64,000 bases of DNA from LMUY01 sp965276785 (GCA_965276785.1 OZ255629.1:3720001-3784000), one strand, 5' to 3'; shown: positions 42,646 through 52,375, counted from the first letter of the stretch. Numbers and translations: made by a program. The notes: generated by a model from the sequence alone, not told the origin.

Positions 42646-43881
42646 TTAAGGGCGACCGGCGCCGATGTCGCCGCGGCAAAACCCACCGGGCCACTCCACC
42701 GCGGCTACCGCGGCATACGCCACGGCGCGCGCGGCGGCAGGGTCGGGCGCAAGCCCAACGAGCGTGAGCACACGCCCGCCGGCGGCTACGACCTGCTCGC
42801 CTCGCAGGGCAGTGCCGGCGTGGAATACCAGCGCACCCGGAACGGCGGCGGCGCGGTCCAGCCCCGCGATCACGCTGCCGGCCTCCGGTGCGCCTGGATA
42901 GCCGCGCGCCGCCATCACCACGGCGCAGGCGGCGTCCGCACGCAGGCGAAGGTCGAAGTGCGCAAGTTCGCCCTGGCAGGCGGCAAGCAGGGCGGGCAGC
43001 AAGTCGCTCTGCAGGCGAGCCATCAGCGCCTGGCATTCCGGATCGCCGAAACGCACATTGTATTCGATTAGGCTGACGCCGGACGCGGTCTGCATCAACC
43101 CAGCGAACAGCACGCCACGGAATGGCATGCCGCGCCGGGCCATTTCGGCCAGGGTGGGGCGGATGATGAGATCCATGGCGGCCCCCGGGTCGAAGCCAGG
43201 CGCAGGAGAGATCGCGCCCATGCCGCCCGTATTCGGCCCGGTGTCGCCGTCGCCTACCCGCTTATGGTCGCGGGCGGTTCCGAGCAGGATCGCATCCGTG
43301 CCGTCGCACAGCGCGAACAGGCTCACCTCGGCCCCGATGAGACATTCCTCAATTACCACCGGGCCTTGTTGCAGCCAGCGCTCGGCGGCCTCCTCCGCTT
43401 CGGCCTCGGTCTGCGCCACCACCACGCCCTTGCCGCCCGCCAAGCCGTCCGCCTTGACCACGATGGGGGCGCCGCGGCGGCCGATGAAGTCCCGTGCGGC
43501 GGCGAGGTCGGTAAACACCTCGAAGCGGGCGGTGGCGATGCCGGCCGCCTCCGCGACCTCCTTGGCGAACGCTTTGCTGCCCTCCAGCCGGGCTGCGGCA
43601 GCAGCCGGTCCGCAGCAAGGGATGCCGGCGGCTGCCATGGCGTCGGTAAGGCCCATGACCAGCGGCGCCTCCGGGCCCGGCACCACGAGGTCTACCCTAT
43701 TGTCGCGAGCAAAGGCCACCAGCGCCGCAAGGTCGGTGGCGGCGACCGGCACGATGGTGGCGAGGGCGGCGATTCCCGGGTTGCCCGGCGCTACGAACAG
43801 AGTGGTGAGCAGCGGCGAGGCAGCGAGCGCCCATGCCAGCGCATGTTCCCGGCCACCGCTTCCTACCAGCAACACCCGCAT
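42646..43881 (-). CDS. purD: Phosphoribosylamine--glycine ligase PurD
   Basis: 411 aa. N-terminal MRVLLVGSGGREHALAWALA and VAPGNPGIA, the ATP-grasp core (KADGLAGGKGVVVAQ, EECLIGAEVSLFALCDG, KRVGDGDTGPNTGGMGA), and IEYNVRFGDPECQ identify GARS. It makes glycinamide ribonucleotide in de novo purine synthesis. It is divergent from xseA with only 45 bp between the starts. Other purine genes in the window (purL, purQ) are 17 kb away. Confidence 0.95.
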   Translation of the reverse strand: MRVLLVGSGGREHALAWALAASPLLTTLFVAPGNPGIAALATIVPVAATDLAALVAFARDNRVDLVVPGPEAPLVMGLTDAMAAAGIPCCGPAAAAARLEGSKAFAKEVAEAAGIATARFEVFTDLAAARDFIGRRGAPIVVKADGLAGGKGVVVAQTEAEAEEAAERWLQQGPVVIEECLIGAEVSLFALCDGTDAILLGTARDHKRVGDGDTGPNTGGMGAISPAPGFDPGAAMDLIIRPTLAEMARRGMPFRGVLFAGLMQTASGVSLIEYNVRFGDPECQALMARLQSDLLPALLAACQGELAHFDLRLRADAACAVVMAARGYPGAPEAGSVIAGLDRAAAVPGALVFHAGTALRGEQVVAAGGRVLTLVGLAPDPAAARAVAYAAVAAVEWPGGFCRGDIGAGRP

Positions 43882-43926
43882 GATCCGCTCCTTTGACCCA
43901 AGCCCTGCCTAGCATAGCTTGGCGAC

Positions 43927-45501
43927 ATGGATACGCAGCCTCCCGCCACGAGCAACGTTCCCGAATACAGCGTCAGCGAGATCGCCGGCGCGGTGAAGCG
44001 CACGCTGGAGGGTGCCTTCGGCCGGGTGCGGGTGCGTGGCGAGCTGACGGAAGTGAAGCGCTATGCCTCGGGGCACACCTATTTGTGCCTGAAGGATGAA
44101 GGCGGCACGTTGCGCGGCATCATCTGGAAAACGGCGGCGCGTTCGGTCGGGCTGAAGCCGGAAGACGGGGTGGAAGTGATCGCCACCGGGCGGATTTCGG
44201 CCTGGGGCGACAAGAGCCAATACCAGCTCATCATCGAGCGGCTGGAATACGCCGGCGCCGGGGCGATGCTGGCGCGGATCGAGGCGCTGCGGGTGAAGCT
44301 GGCAGCCGAGGGCCTGTTCGAGCGCAAGCGGGTGCTTCCGGTTTTGCCCAGCGTGGTGGGGGTGGTGACCTCCGCCCAGGGCGCGGTGCTGCACGACATC
44401 CACACCACCATTGCCCGCCGGTTCGGCCGCCCCATCCTGCTCTGGCCGGTGCCGGTGCAGGGAGCGGGGGCGGCGGAGCAAATCGCGGCGGCTATCGCCG
44501 GGTTCTGCCGGCTGCCGCAGGGCGGGGTGCCCCGGCCGGACGTGCTGATCGTGGCGCGGGGCGGCGGCAGCCTGGAGGACCTGATGGCCTTCAACGACGA
44601 GGCCGTGGTGCGGGCGGCGGCGGCCTGCAGCATCCCGCTGATCGCGGCCGTCGGCCATGAGACCGACCATACCTTGATCGACTTGGCTGCGGACCGGCGC
44701 GCGCCGACCCCCACGGCCGCGGCGGAAATGGCGGTGCCCGTGCGACTGGAGTTGCTGGCCGACCTGGCGCAGCGCGCCGCTCGCATCGCCGGCGCCGTTG
44801 CCCGTATGGACGGCGAGCGGCGGATGCGGCTGGCGGGCCTGGCAGCGCGGCTGCCGGATGTGGCCTCGCTCGCCGGGTCCGCCCGGCAGCGGCTGGACGA
44901 CCGGGCGCACCGGCTGGTGCTGGCGCTGCCGCATCTGGTCGCGGCCCGGCGTGCTGCGCTGGTGCGGGCGGAGCGGGCGTTGCCCGACGCCCCGTTAGTG
45001 CTGCGCGGGGCTGGGCAGATGCTGGCAGACCGGGCGGTGCGGCTGCGCCTGGGGCTGCCCGGCCTGCTCGCCGCACGCCGTGCTGCGTTGATAGCCGCCG
45101 AGCGCCACATGCCGAGTGCGGCTAGCGTGCTCGCTTCGGTGCGCCACCGGGTCGCTGCCGCAGGGGGCGGGTTGGCGATGGGCCTGCGCCATGCCGTGCA
45201 ACGCCAGCGGATCGCGGGCGGGCGGGTGATGCTGCAGACCGGCACGGGGGCGGTGAGCGGTCGAGTGCGGGAGGCGCGGGCGCGGCTGGAGGGCCTGGGC
45301 GCCCGGCTGCAATCGGCCGACCCGCGCGCGGTGCTGGCGCGCGGCTACGCGCTGGTGACGGACATGGCGGACCGCCCGGTGACCAGCGCCGCCGCGGTGA
45401 CGCCGGGCAAGCGGGTGCGGCTGGAGTTTGCGGATGGGGCGGTGGAGGTGCAACGTGGGGTAAGGGGTGCGGCGGTGCGGCAGGCGGAGTTGCCGTTGTA
45501 G
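43927..45501 (+). CDS. xseA: Exodeoxyribonuclease VII large subunit
   Basis: 524 aa. The N-terminal OB-fold has VRGELTEVKRYASGHTYLCLKDEGG, followed by the catalytic core with LPSVVGVVTSAQGAVLHDI, VARGGGSLEDLMAFNDE, VGHETDHTLIDLAADRRAPTPTAAAE. The long Arg/Ala-rich helical C-terminal part is typical. It degrades single-stranded DNA with XseB, which is not next to it. A strong hairpin starts 1 bp after the stop codon. Confidence 0.95.
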   Translation: MDTQPPATSNVPEYSVSEIAGAVKRTLEGAFGRVRVRGELTEVKRYASGHTYLCLKDEGGTLRGIIWKTAARSVGLKPEDGVEVIATGRISAWGDKSQYQLIIERLEYAGAGAMLARIEALRVKLAAEGLFERKRVLPVLPSVVGVVTSAQGAVLHDIHTTIARRFGRPILLWPVPVQGAGAAEQIAAAIAGFCRLPQGGVPRPDVLIVARGGGSLEDLMAFNDEAVVRAAAACSIPLIAAVGHETDHTLIDLAADRRAPTPTAAAEMAVPVRLELLADLAQRAARIAGAVARMDGERRMRLAGLAARLPDVASLAGSARQRLDDRAHRLVLALPHLVAARRAALVRAERALPDAPLVLRGAGQMLADRAVRLRLGLPGLLAARRAALIAAERHMPSAASVLASVRHRVAAAGGGLAMGLRHAVQRQRIAGGRVMLQTGTGAVSGRVREARARLEGLGARLQSADPRAVLARGYALVTDMADRPVTSAAAVTPGKRVRLEFADGAVEVQRGVRGAAVRQAELPL

Positions 45502-45640
45502 GGTGGGCTGCTTGCAGCCCACCGATGCCGCAGACCATGGACCCTCGCGAGCGGTTTTGTGCGGCAACCGCGATGGGCTGCAAAGCAGCCCACTTGCGCA
45601 AACGACTCAGGGGTCGTGTTTGCCGACGATGACGGGGCAT
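45502..45640. repeat. Dispersed palindromic repeat, copy A (also terminator of xseA)
   Basis: Immediately after xseA lies a 10-bp perfect stem GGTGGGCTGC-TT-GCAGCCCACC (45502-45523). A second hairpin TGGGCTGC-AAA-GCAGCCCA is at 45574-45592. From about 45584 the sequence GCAGCCCA...CAGGGGTCGTG(T)TTGCCG matches 52384-52440. The double palindrome and shared tail look like a REP/BIME-type or MITE-like dispersed element. The first hairpin could also terminate xseA. Confidence 0.65.
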
Positions 45641-45696
45641 GTCGGGATAGATAATAGACAAGACCGGCAATCTTTTTCTATTTGAGGTTCCTTAGT

Positions 45697-46086
45697 ATGT
45701 CATTGATGTATATCGCCGAAATTGGAGTTTCACTGCCTTATGCAAGAGTTAGGGAGATCTTTCAATCGTTTGAAGTTATAGTAAATCGTGAGGACGGGGA
45801 TGGGTTCTGCGGCAACTTCAAAGCTTCACATATGTCATTTTCTTGTCTAAAGCTGATAAAACCATCACCTCCAAAGGCTGATTTCAATAATGCGTACGGC
45901 GATTTAGTCGGGAACGAAATCGTTTTCTCATTTGGCGGCTCAAATTTTGAACAATCAAAGTCACAAATCCGCGCGTTGCTCGAGAGCGTGAGGGCTGAGA
46001 AGGCATTTTTTGTTTTCTCGTTTCAATATGAAGCGGTCTATTCATTCAATGACCGGGACGGCTGTCATGTCGTACGCGTCTTTTAA
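45697..46086 (+). CDS. AT-rich orphan gene, unknown function
   Basis: 129 aa from ATG 45697 with GAGG nine bases upstream. Base composition and codon choice (AAA, TTT, ATA) are strikingly AT-richer than every neighbour, a sign of recent acquisition. The protein is mixed alpha/beta with EIGVSLPYARVREIFQSFEVIV and a C-terminal FFVFSFQYEAVYSF; no signal or known motif. It resembles small immunity- or phage-type proteins only in size and composition. It sits between the repeat copy A and the folE relic. Confidence 0.6.
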   Translation: MSLMYIAEIGVSLPYARVREIFQSFEVIVNREDGDGFCGNFKASHMSFSCLKLIKPSPPKADFNNAYGDLVGNEIVFSFGGSNFEQSKSQIRALLESVRAEKAFFVFSFQYEAVYSFNDRDGCHVVRVF

Positions 46087-46176
46087 ATTACTGCTCTAAT
46101 GAGAGTTTCGGCCGTTAGGTGTATTAAGGTGCATCGAGAACGTTGTTAAGCTTTACCCCGAGTCCGCCCAACTCCA

Positions 46177-46392
46177 AACCATCGTCAGCGATTCCCGCTG
46201 GATCTCCGCATTGGTGCGGAACGCCCGAGCATGCGGCTCAACACCATTCATACGCTCAGCTTATGCACTCCGCGCATCGCCCCGTACCGGTGCGCCGTCT
46301 CAATCACCGCCGCCACGCCATGCGGCTTCGGCGCCGTGCTGGCCGTGTCACCAATCTACGCCGTCGGCTTCCTTGATTTGCAGCTGCTTGCG
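46177..46392 (-). pseudogene. folE (GTP cyclohydrolase I) C-terminal relic
   Basis: Read on the minus strand, this stretch is a decayed copy of the last about 75 codons of folE. It aligns by eye with 52962-53188 of the intact gene almost throughout; shared blocks include CTCCGCATTGG(T/C)GCGGAACGC, AGCATGCGGCT and ACGCCATGCGGCTTC. Frameshifts and missing ends prevent a product. No other part of the enzyme is present here. It indicates an ancient second folE copy or a segmental duplication. Confidence 0.75.
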
Positions 46393-46449
46393 GCATGACT
46401 TCCCATCAGTGTGTCTCGCCAGACTAGACCGATACCGCCCGCCACTGAC

Positions 46450-49400
46450 ATGATCGTCACCATGCCAGCAACCCTTCGCCTCGGCTTCGATATCGGCGGC
46501 ACGTTCACCGATTTCGTGCTCTCCGACCCCGCCACCGGCGCACTGCGTCTGCACAAGCGCCTCACCACGCCCGACGACCCGGCGGTCGGAGCCTTGGCCG
46601 GCCTGCGCCACATCGTCGCCGAAGCCGGGGCTGCGTTCACCGACGTGGCGGATATCGTGCACGGCACCACCCTGGTCACCAACGCGGTGATCGAGCGGCG
46701 GGGCGCGCGGCTGGGGCTGATCACCACCGCCGGGTTCCGCGACGTGCTGGAGGCCGGCACCGAGCAGCGTTACGACATCTATGACCTGTTCCTGCGCTTC
46801 CCCGCGCCGCTGGTGCCGCGGCATCGACGGCTGGAGGTAACGGAACGGATCGACCGTGACGGCCGGGTATTGACACCGCTGGACCGGGAGGGAGTGCGCC
46901 AGGCGGCACGGGCGTTGCAGGCGGACGGGGTGCAGGCGGTGGCGATCTGCTTCCTGCACGCCTATCGCGAGCCGAAGCACGAACAAGAAGCTGCCGCCAT
47001 TGTCGCGGCCGAGCTGCCCGGCATTGCGGTTTCCGTGTCCTCCGCGGTGGTGGCGGAGATCGGCGAGTATGCGCGCTGCGTCACCACCTGCGCCAATGCG
47101 TACGTGCAGCCGCTGATGGCGACCTACCTGCACCGGCTGGAACAAGAACTGCGGCACGCCGGGTTCGGCGGGGCGCTGCGGCTGATGCACTCCGCCGGCG
47201 GCCTGCTGTCGGTCGCGGCGGCCCGTGAACTGCCGATCCGGCTGCTGGAATCGGGTCCTGCCGGAGGGGCTCGCGCGGCGGCGCTGCTCGGCGCCCGTGC
47301 CGGTCATGCCGACCTGCTGGCGTTCGACATGGGCGGCACCACCGCCAAGGCGTGCCTGATCGAGGACGGGCAGGCCCAAGTGGCGCCCATGCTGGAAGCC
47401 GGCCGCGAGCAGCGGTTCAAGAAAGGCTCCGGCCTGCCGATCAAGGCCGCCACCGTGGACATGATCGAGATCGGCGCTGGCGGGGGCTCGATTGCGGCAA
47501 TCGATGAGGTCGGGCTGTTGCGGGTCGGGCCGCACTCCGCCGGGGCGGCGCCGGGTCCGGCCTGCTATGGCCAGGGCGGCAGCCAGCCGACGGTGACAGA
47601 CGCGAACCTGGTGCTGGGCTATTACGACCCGGCGTTCTTCCTCGGCGGCACCATGGCGCTGGATGCCGCCGCCGCCCGCGCCGCCCTCGCCCGCGTGGCG
47701 GACCCGCTCGGCCTGTCTGTGGAGCAGGCGGCATGGGGCATCCACAAGGTGGTGGTGGAGAGCATGGCCGATGCCGCCAGAGTGTACCTGGTGGAGCGCG
47801 GCCGGGACCCGCGGCGCTACGCCATGGTCGGCTTCGGCGGCGCCGGCCCGGCGCATGCAGCCGAGGTCGCACGCGCCCTGGGCATGGCCGAGGTGATGGT
47901 GCCCCCCGCTTCCGGTGCGGCATCGGCGCTGGGCTTCCTGGCCGCGCCGCTTTCGGCCAGCCGGGTGCGGTCGCTGCCGATGCGGCTCGCGCCGGGACTG
48001 GACCTCGCCGCTGTCGAAGCCGCATTGCAAGCGCTGGAAGCCGAGGCGCGGGCCGAACTGGCCTCCGGCGGCGTGACCAGCGGCGTCACGGTCCAGCGGA
48101 TGGCCGACATGCGGCTGGTTGGCCAAATGCACGAGATCGCCGTCGAGCTGCCCGCGGCGGCGCTGACCCGGGACAGCCTGCCTGCGCTCACCCGCGCGTT
48201 CACTACCGCCTACACTGCCCGCTACGCCGCCCTGCAACCGGGCGGGGCGGTGGAGGCGGTGAACTTGCGCGTCACGCTGACCGGGCCGATCCCATCGGTT
48301 TCGCTCAGTGAGCAAGGTGCCAGCGGGGGCGCCGCACGCAAGGGCGAACGCCTGGCCTGGTTCGGCGACGGCTCCGTCACTGCCACGGTGTATGATCGTT
48401 ACGCGCTGCGGGACGGCAGCGTGGTCCACGGCCCGGCGATCGTAGAGGAACGGGAGGCCACCACGGTAATCGCGCCCGGCGACGTGCTACGGGTGGATGC
48501 AGCCGGCAACTTGCGCATCGCGGTCGGCGCGCCCAGCACCATGGCCCTGGTCCGGCCCGGCATGACCCATGCCGAAGCCCGCGCCGCCATTGAGGCCGAT
48601 CCGATCGCGCTGGAGATCATGTGGAGCCGCCTCACCACGGTGGTGGACGAGATGTGGCTGACCATCATCCGCACCGCGTTCTCCCTCATCATCGCCGAGT
48701 CGCAGGATTTTGCCTGTGAATTGCTGGACCCGCAGGGCGAGACGCTGGCCCACTCGCCCCGCGCCATGCCGGTGTTCAACCTGACCTTGCCGCGCGCGGT
48801 GAAGGCGCTGCTGGCCCGCTTCCCCGCAGACACGCTCCAGCCCGGCGACATGCTGGTGACCAACGACCCGTGGCTGTGCGCCGGGCATCTGTTCGACATC
48901 GCCGTGGTCAGCCCGGTGTTCCGCGATGGGCGGGTGGTGGCGCTGGTCGGCACTGTGGGCCACGTGGCCGATATCGGCGGCACCCGCGACAGCCTGCGGG
49001 CGCGCGAAGTGTTCGACGAAGGGCTGCAAATCCCGCCGATGAAGCTGGCTCGCGCCGGTGTCGACAACGAGGACCTGTTCACCATCATTGCGGAGAACGT
49101 GCGCAACCCGTCCCAGGTGGTCGGCGACATCCAGGCCTTCATGGCCGCCAACCGCATCGGTGCCCAGCGCTTGATGGCGTTCATGGACGAATACGGGCTG
49201 GCCGACCTGTCCGCACTCGCCGCGGTGGTACAGGACCGGGCGGAGCAGGCGATGCGCGCGGCGATCCGCGCCTTGCCGGATGGCGACTACAGCAGCAGCG
49301 TCGAGTTCAGCCCGGTGGACGCCACGCTCACCTTGCCGCTGCGCCTGACCGTGGCGGGCGACACCATCGCCATCGACTTTGCCGGCGCGCCGCCGCAACT

Positions 49401-50262
49401 GGCGCAAGGTGGGGTGAACTCCACCATGAACTACACGGCGGCGCATGCGACCTATCCGCTGAAATGCATGCTGACGCCGCAGGTGCGCGGCAATGCCGGC
49501 TGCTATCGCCCGTTTCGAGTGACTGCGCCGGAGGGCTCGATCGTGAACTGCACCCGGCCGGCCGCCGTCGCCTCCCGCACACGGACCGGCTGGTACCTCG
49601 CGCCGGCGGTGTTCCGGGCGCTGGCGGAGGCGGCTCCCGGCGCGGTGCAGTCGCCCACCGGCTTGCCGGTGGCGGTAAATGTGTCCGGACGGGATGCGGC
49701 AGGCACGCTCTATGCCGATCACCTGTTCATGGGCGGCGGCCAAGGCGCCGGGGCCCGCGGTGACGGCAAGTCCGGCTTGCTCTACCCAACTTCGGCGGCC
49801 AACACGGCCATCGAGGTGTTCGAGGCGCGGGTGCCTGTTCTCGTCGAGGAGAAAACGTTTCTCGCCGACTCGGGAGGCGCCGGGCAATCGCGCGGCGGGC
49901 TGGGGCAGCGGGTCCGGTTCCGCAAGCTGTACGACGATGGGCTGCCGGCATTGGCCGCACTTTTCCCCGAGGGCGCCAAGGCGGTGCTGCCTGGCTTGGC
50001 GGGAGGGCAGCCCGGCTGCCGTGCGTTCGCGGGCGTGCGGCGGCCAGACGGCAGCTTGTTGCACGACTGTGGCGCCGGCGAGTTGGTCAGCCTTACCAGC
50101 CCGGAGCAGGTAGCCGAGATCGTGTTTGCCGGGGGTGCCGGTTACGGCGATCCGCACCGCCGCTCGGCACAGAACGTGGCCGCAGACTTGCAAGACGGGC
50201 GCATCACGGAGGCCGCCGCCCGGAACGTGTATGGCGCCGCCCGTGCCAAAGCCGCGGAGTAG
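46450..50262 (+). CDS. Fused hydantoinase A + hydantoinase B (5-oxoprolinase-like) protein
   Basis: About 1,270 aa from ATG 46450; GTG 46411 and ATG 46462 are alternatives. The N-terminal half is HyuA (actin-like ATPase fold): GFDIGGTFTDFVLSD, IVHGTTLVTNAVIERRGA, LLAFDMGGTTAKACLI. The C-terminal half is HyuB: IALEIMWSRLTTVVDEMW, FNLTLPRAVKALL, DMLVTNDPWLCAGHLFD. ATP-driven enzymes of this family open lactam rings of 5-oxoproline or N-methylhydantoin, or carboxylate ketones. A single fused chain is the eukaryotic-oxoprolinase-like layout, also common in bacteria. The transporter gene 6 bp downstream suggests uptake of its substrate. Confidence 0.88.
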   Translation: MIVTMPATLRLGFDIGGTFTDFVLSDPATGALRLHKRLTTPDDPAVGALAGLRHIVAEAGAAFTDVADIVHGTTLVTNAVIERRGARLGLITTAGFRDVLEAGTEQRYDIYDLFLRFPAPLVPRHRRLEVTERIDRDGRVLTPLDREGVRQAARALQADGVQAVAICFLHAYREPKHEQEAAAIVAAELPGIAVSVSSAVVAEIGEYARCVTTCANAYVQPLMATYLHRLEQELRHAGFGGALRLMHSAGGLLSVAAARELPIRLLESGPAGGARAAALLGARAGHADLLAFDMGGTTAKACLIEDGQAQVAPMLEAGREQRFKKGSGLPIKAATVDMIEIGAGGGSIAAIDEVGLLRVGPHSAGAAPGPACYGQGGSQPTVTDANLVLGYYDPAFFLGGTMALDAAAARAALARVADPLGLSVEQAAWGIHKVVVESMADAARVYLVERGRDPRRYAMVGFGGAGPAHAAEVARALGMAEVMVPPASGAASALGFLAAPLSASRVRSLPMRLAPGLDLAAVEAALQALEAEARAELASGGVTSGVTVQRMADMRLVGQMHEIAVELPAAALTRDSLPALTRAFTTAYTARYAALQPGGAVEAVNLRVTLTGPIPSVSLSEQGASGGAARKGERLAWFGDGSVTATVYDRYALRDGSVVHGPAIVEEREATTVIAPGDVLRVDAAGNLRIAVGAPSTMALVRPGMTHAEARAAIEADPIALEIMWSRLTTVVDEMWLTIIRTAFSLIIAESQDFACELLDPQGETLAHSPRAMPVFNLTLPRAVKALLARFPADTLQPGDMLVTNDPWLCAGHLFDIAVVSPVFRDGRVVALVGTVGHVADIGGTRDSLRAREVFDEGLQIPPMKLARAGVDNEDLFTIIAENVRNPSQVVGDIQAFMAANRIGAQRLMAFMDEYGLADLSALAAVVQDRAEQAMRAAIRALPDGDYSSSVEFSPVDATLTLPLRLTVAGDTIAIDFAGAPPQLAQGGVNSTMNYTAAHATYPLKCMLTPQVRGNAGCYRPFRVTAPEGSIVNCTRPAAVASRTRTGWYLAPAVFRALAEAAPGAVQSPTGLPVAVNVSGRDAAGTLYADHLFMGGGQGAGARGDGKSGLLYPTSAANTAIEVFEARVPVLVEEKTFLADSGGAGQSRGGLGQRVRFRKLYDDGLPALAALFPEGAKAVLPGLAGGQPGCRAFAGVRRPDGSLLHDCGAGELVSLTSPEQVAEIVFAGGAGYGDPHRRSAQNVAADLQDGRITEAAARNVYGAARAKAAE

Positions 50263-50268
50263 CTAGCC

Positions 50269-51876
50269 ATGGACATCGCCACCGCCGATCACAGCACTAC
50301 ACGCCACCGCGGGCGGCACCCGTCCATCTTCGACCCGGCGACGCTGATTCTGCTGACGGTGCTATGCGTGGTGGGCGCGATCATCGGCATGCAGCTCCTG
50401 GTCACGCTGGGGGTCACGGCGAACACGTCGATCGTGGGGGCGCTGATCGCCATGGCGCTGGCCCGCATCCCGTTGCGCGTGTTTACCCGCTACCGTTCGG
50501 TCCATGTGCAGAACCTGGCGCAGAGCGCGATCTCCGCCGCCACCTTCGGCGCCGCCAACAGCCTATTGCTGCCGATCGGCATTCCCTTCCTGATGGGTCG
50601 GGGCGATCTGGTGCTGCCGCTGCTGGGCGGGGTGGCGCTGGCGATGCTGGTGGACGCCACCATGCTCTACCGCCTGTTCGGCTCCCGTGTGTTCCCCGCC
50701 GATGGCGCTTGGCCGCCGGGCGTAGCCGCGGCGGAAGCCATCCGTGCGGGCGACGAGGGCGGCCGCTGCGTGCTGGTGCTGGGTGGCGGGGTGCTGGCGG
50801 GGATCGTGGGGACGGGCTTTCTCGGCATTCCCATGTCGGCGTTTGGAGTCGCCTTCATCGGCAATGTGTGGGCCTTGGCGATGTTCGGCATCGGGCTGCT
50901 GATCCGCGGTTACGCGCCGCAATTGTTCTCCGGCGTGCTGCCCGGCGGGGATATCGGCCGCGCGTTCATTCCGCACGGGCTCATGATCGGTGCCGGGTTG
51001 GTGGCCCTGGTGCAGGTCGCGACCGTGATGCTGGCCCGGCGCACGGAGGCGGCCGGGGATGCGGCACGGGGGCCGGGTCGCGCCTTGGCGGTTGGCGCGG
51101 TGGCTTACGTGGTGGTGGCCGTCCTGATCGCGCTGGGCGGCGGGCTGCTGAGTGAGCTATCGGTCCCGATGCTGATCGCCTTCGTGGTTTACGCCGCCTT
51201 TGCCGCCTTGGTGCACGAGTTGATCGTTGGCTTGGCGGCGATGCATTCCGGCTGGTTCCCGGCCTTTGCCGTGGCGCTGATCACCCTGATCATCGGCATT
51301 CTGGCCGGTTTCCCACCCGTGGCCTTGGCGCTGCTGGTCGGGTTCTCCGCCGCCACCGGGCCGGCCTTTGCGGACATGGGCTACGACCTGAAAGCCGGCT
51401 TCATGCTGCGCGGCCACGGCGCCGACCCGGCGTTCGAGGCGGATGGCCGCTTCCAGCAATACCTGGCTGCGATGTTCGCCTTTGGGGTGGCGGCGGTGGT
51501 CGTTCTGGTGTCGTACCAGGGTTATTTTGCCGCCAATCTGGTGGCGCCGGTGGCGAAGGTCTACGTGGCGACCATCAAGGCCGGTGCCACGCCGGGCGCT
51601 GCGTTGCAACTGCTGACTTGGGCAGTGCCGGGTGCGTTGCTGCAGTTGGCGGGTGGCCCGAGGCGGCAATTGGGCGTGCTGTTCGCGACCGGCATGTTGA
51701 TCGTGTTCCCCGCGGCCGGCTGGGCTGTCTTAGTGGGCGTTGTGCTGCGATTGCTCTATGGCGGGCTGCGGGGTGCGTCGGCGCAGGGCGAGATGGAGGT
51801 GTTCGCGGGCGGCGTGATTGCCGGCGATGCCCTCACCGGGTTCTACAACGGGGTTGCTGCCAACTTGCGGCGCTGA
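50269..51876 (+). CDS. OPT-family transporter
   Basis: 535 aa with about 12-14 hydrophobic segments. Recognisable OPT (oligopeptide/YSL transporter, PF03169) parts are QNLAQSAISAATFGAANSLLLPIGIPFLMGRGD, FPADGAWPPGVAAAEAIRAG and GYDLKAGFMLRG. It begins 6 bp after the hydantoinase/oxoprolinase gene, so the pair is very likely one operon for import and hydrolysis of a peptide, oxoproline or hydantoin-type compound. The exact substrate is unknown. Confidence 0.82.
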   Translation: MDIATADHSTTRHRGRHPSIFDPATLILLTVLCVVGAIIGMQLLVTLGVTANTSIVGALIAMALARIPLRVFTRYRSVHVQNLAQSAISAATFGAANSLLLPIGIPFLMGRGDLVLPLLGGVALAMLVDATMLYRLFGSRVFPADGAWPPGVAAAEAIRAGDEGGRCVLVLGGGVLAGIVGTGFLGIPMSAFGVAFIGNVWALAMFGIGLLIRGYAPQLFSGVLPGGDIGRAFIPHGLMIGAGLVALVQVATVMLARRTEAAGDAARGPGRALAVGAVAYVVVAVLIALGGGLLSELSVPMLIAFVVYAAFAALVHELIVGLAAMHSGWFPAFAVALITLIIGILAGFPPVALALLVGFSAATGPAFADMGYDLKAGFMLRGHGADPAFEADGRFQQYLAAMFAFGVAAVVVLVSYQGYFAANLVAPVAKVYVATIKAGATPGAALQLLTWAVPGALLQLAGGPRRQLGVLFATGMLIVFPAAGWAVLVGVVLRLLYGGLRGASAQGEMEVFAGGVIAGDALTGFYNGVAANLRR

Positions 51877-51919
51877 CTCGCGACCGAAACGGCTGGCTGG
51901 ATGGAGGTGAGGAACGCAG

Positions 51920-52375
51920 ATGTCGTTCTCGGTGAGGCGGCTTGTTCTGGGCGAAATGGATCGCGCGGCCTGCGTTCTGCGAACTTCGTTCGACGAGCGC
52001 CTGCCATGGTTGGCGGCTCGTCACACGCCAGAGGAGGATCGCGCCTACTTTCGTAGCCATGTATTCTCGACCTGCGCGGTCTACGGGACGATCGACCAGG
52101 ACATCGCCGGCATCATTGCTTTCCGGCCCGACTGGATCGACCAGCTCTACGTGTTGCCGAGCCGCCAGGGGGAAGGAATGGGGCAAGCACTGCTCCAAGT
52201 GGCCAAAGCGGCGTCGACGAGCCTTCTGCTCTGGACGTTCGTTAAGAACATTCCTGCACGGCGCTTCTACGAGGCGAGAGGCTTCGTTGCGATCGATCAG
52301 ACCGATGGCAGCGCCAACGATGAGCGGGAGCCAGATGTGCTCTATCGGTGGGGTCCCGACATCTGCCGTAGGTAA
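51920..52375 (+). CDS. GNAT-family N-acetyltransferase
   Basis: 151 aa from ATG 51920 with GGAGG upstream (51903-51907). The acetyl-CoA loop is present as SRQGEGMGQALL in the WIDQLYVLPSRQGEGMG stretch, and the C-terminal NIPARRFYEARGFVAID is the usual GNAT beta-bulge and helix. It transfers acetyl groups to an unknown amine. The palindromic repeat copy B overlaps the stop codon region, which may have altered the last residues. Confidence 0.82.
   Translation: MSFSVRRLVLGEMDRAACVLRTSFDERLPWLAARHTPEEDRAYFRSHVFSTCAVYGTIDQDIAGIIAFRPDWIDQLYVLPSRQGEGMGQALLQVAKAASTSLLLWTFVKNIPARRFYEARGFVAIDQTDGSANDEREPDVLYRWGPDICRR

Noticed and set aside
46348..48429. Minus-strand 693-codon frame opposite the hydantoinase gene
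   Set aside because: Antisense shadow with biased composition; only its first part coincides with the folE relic, in a different context.
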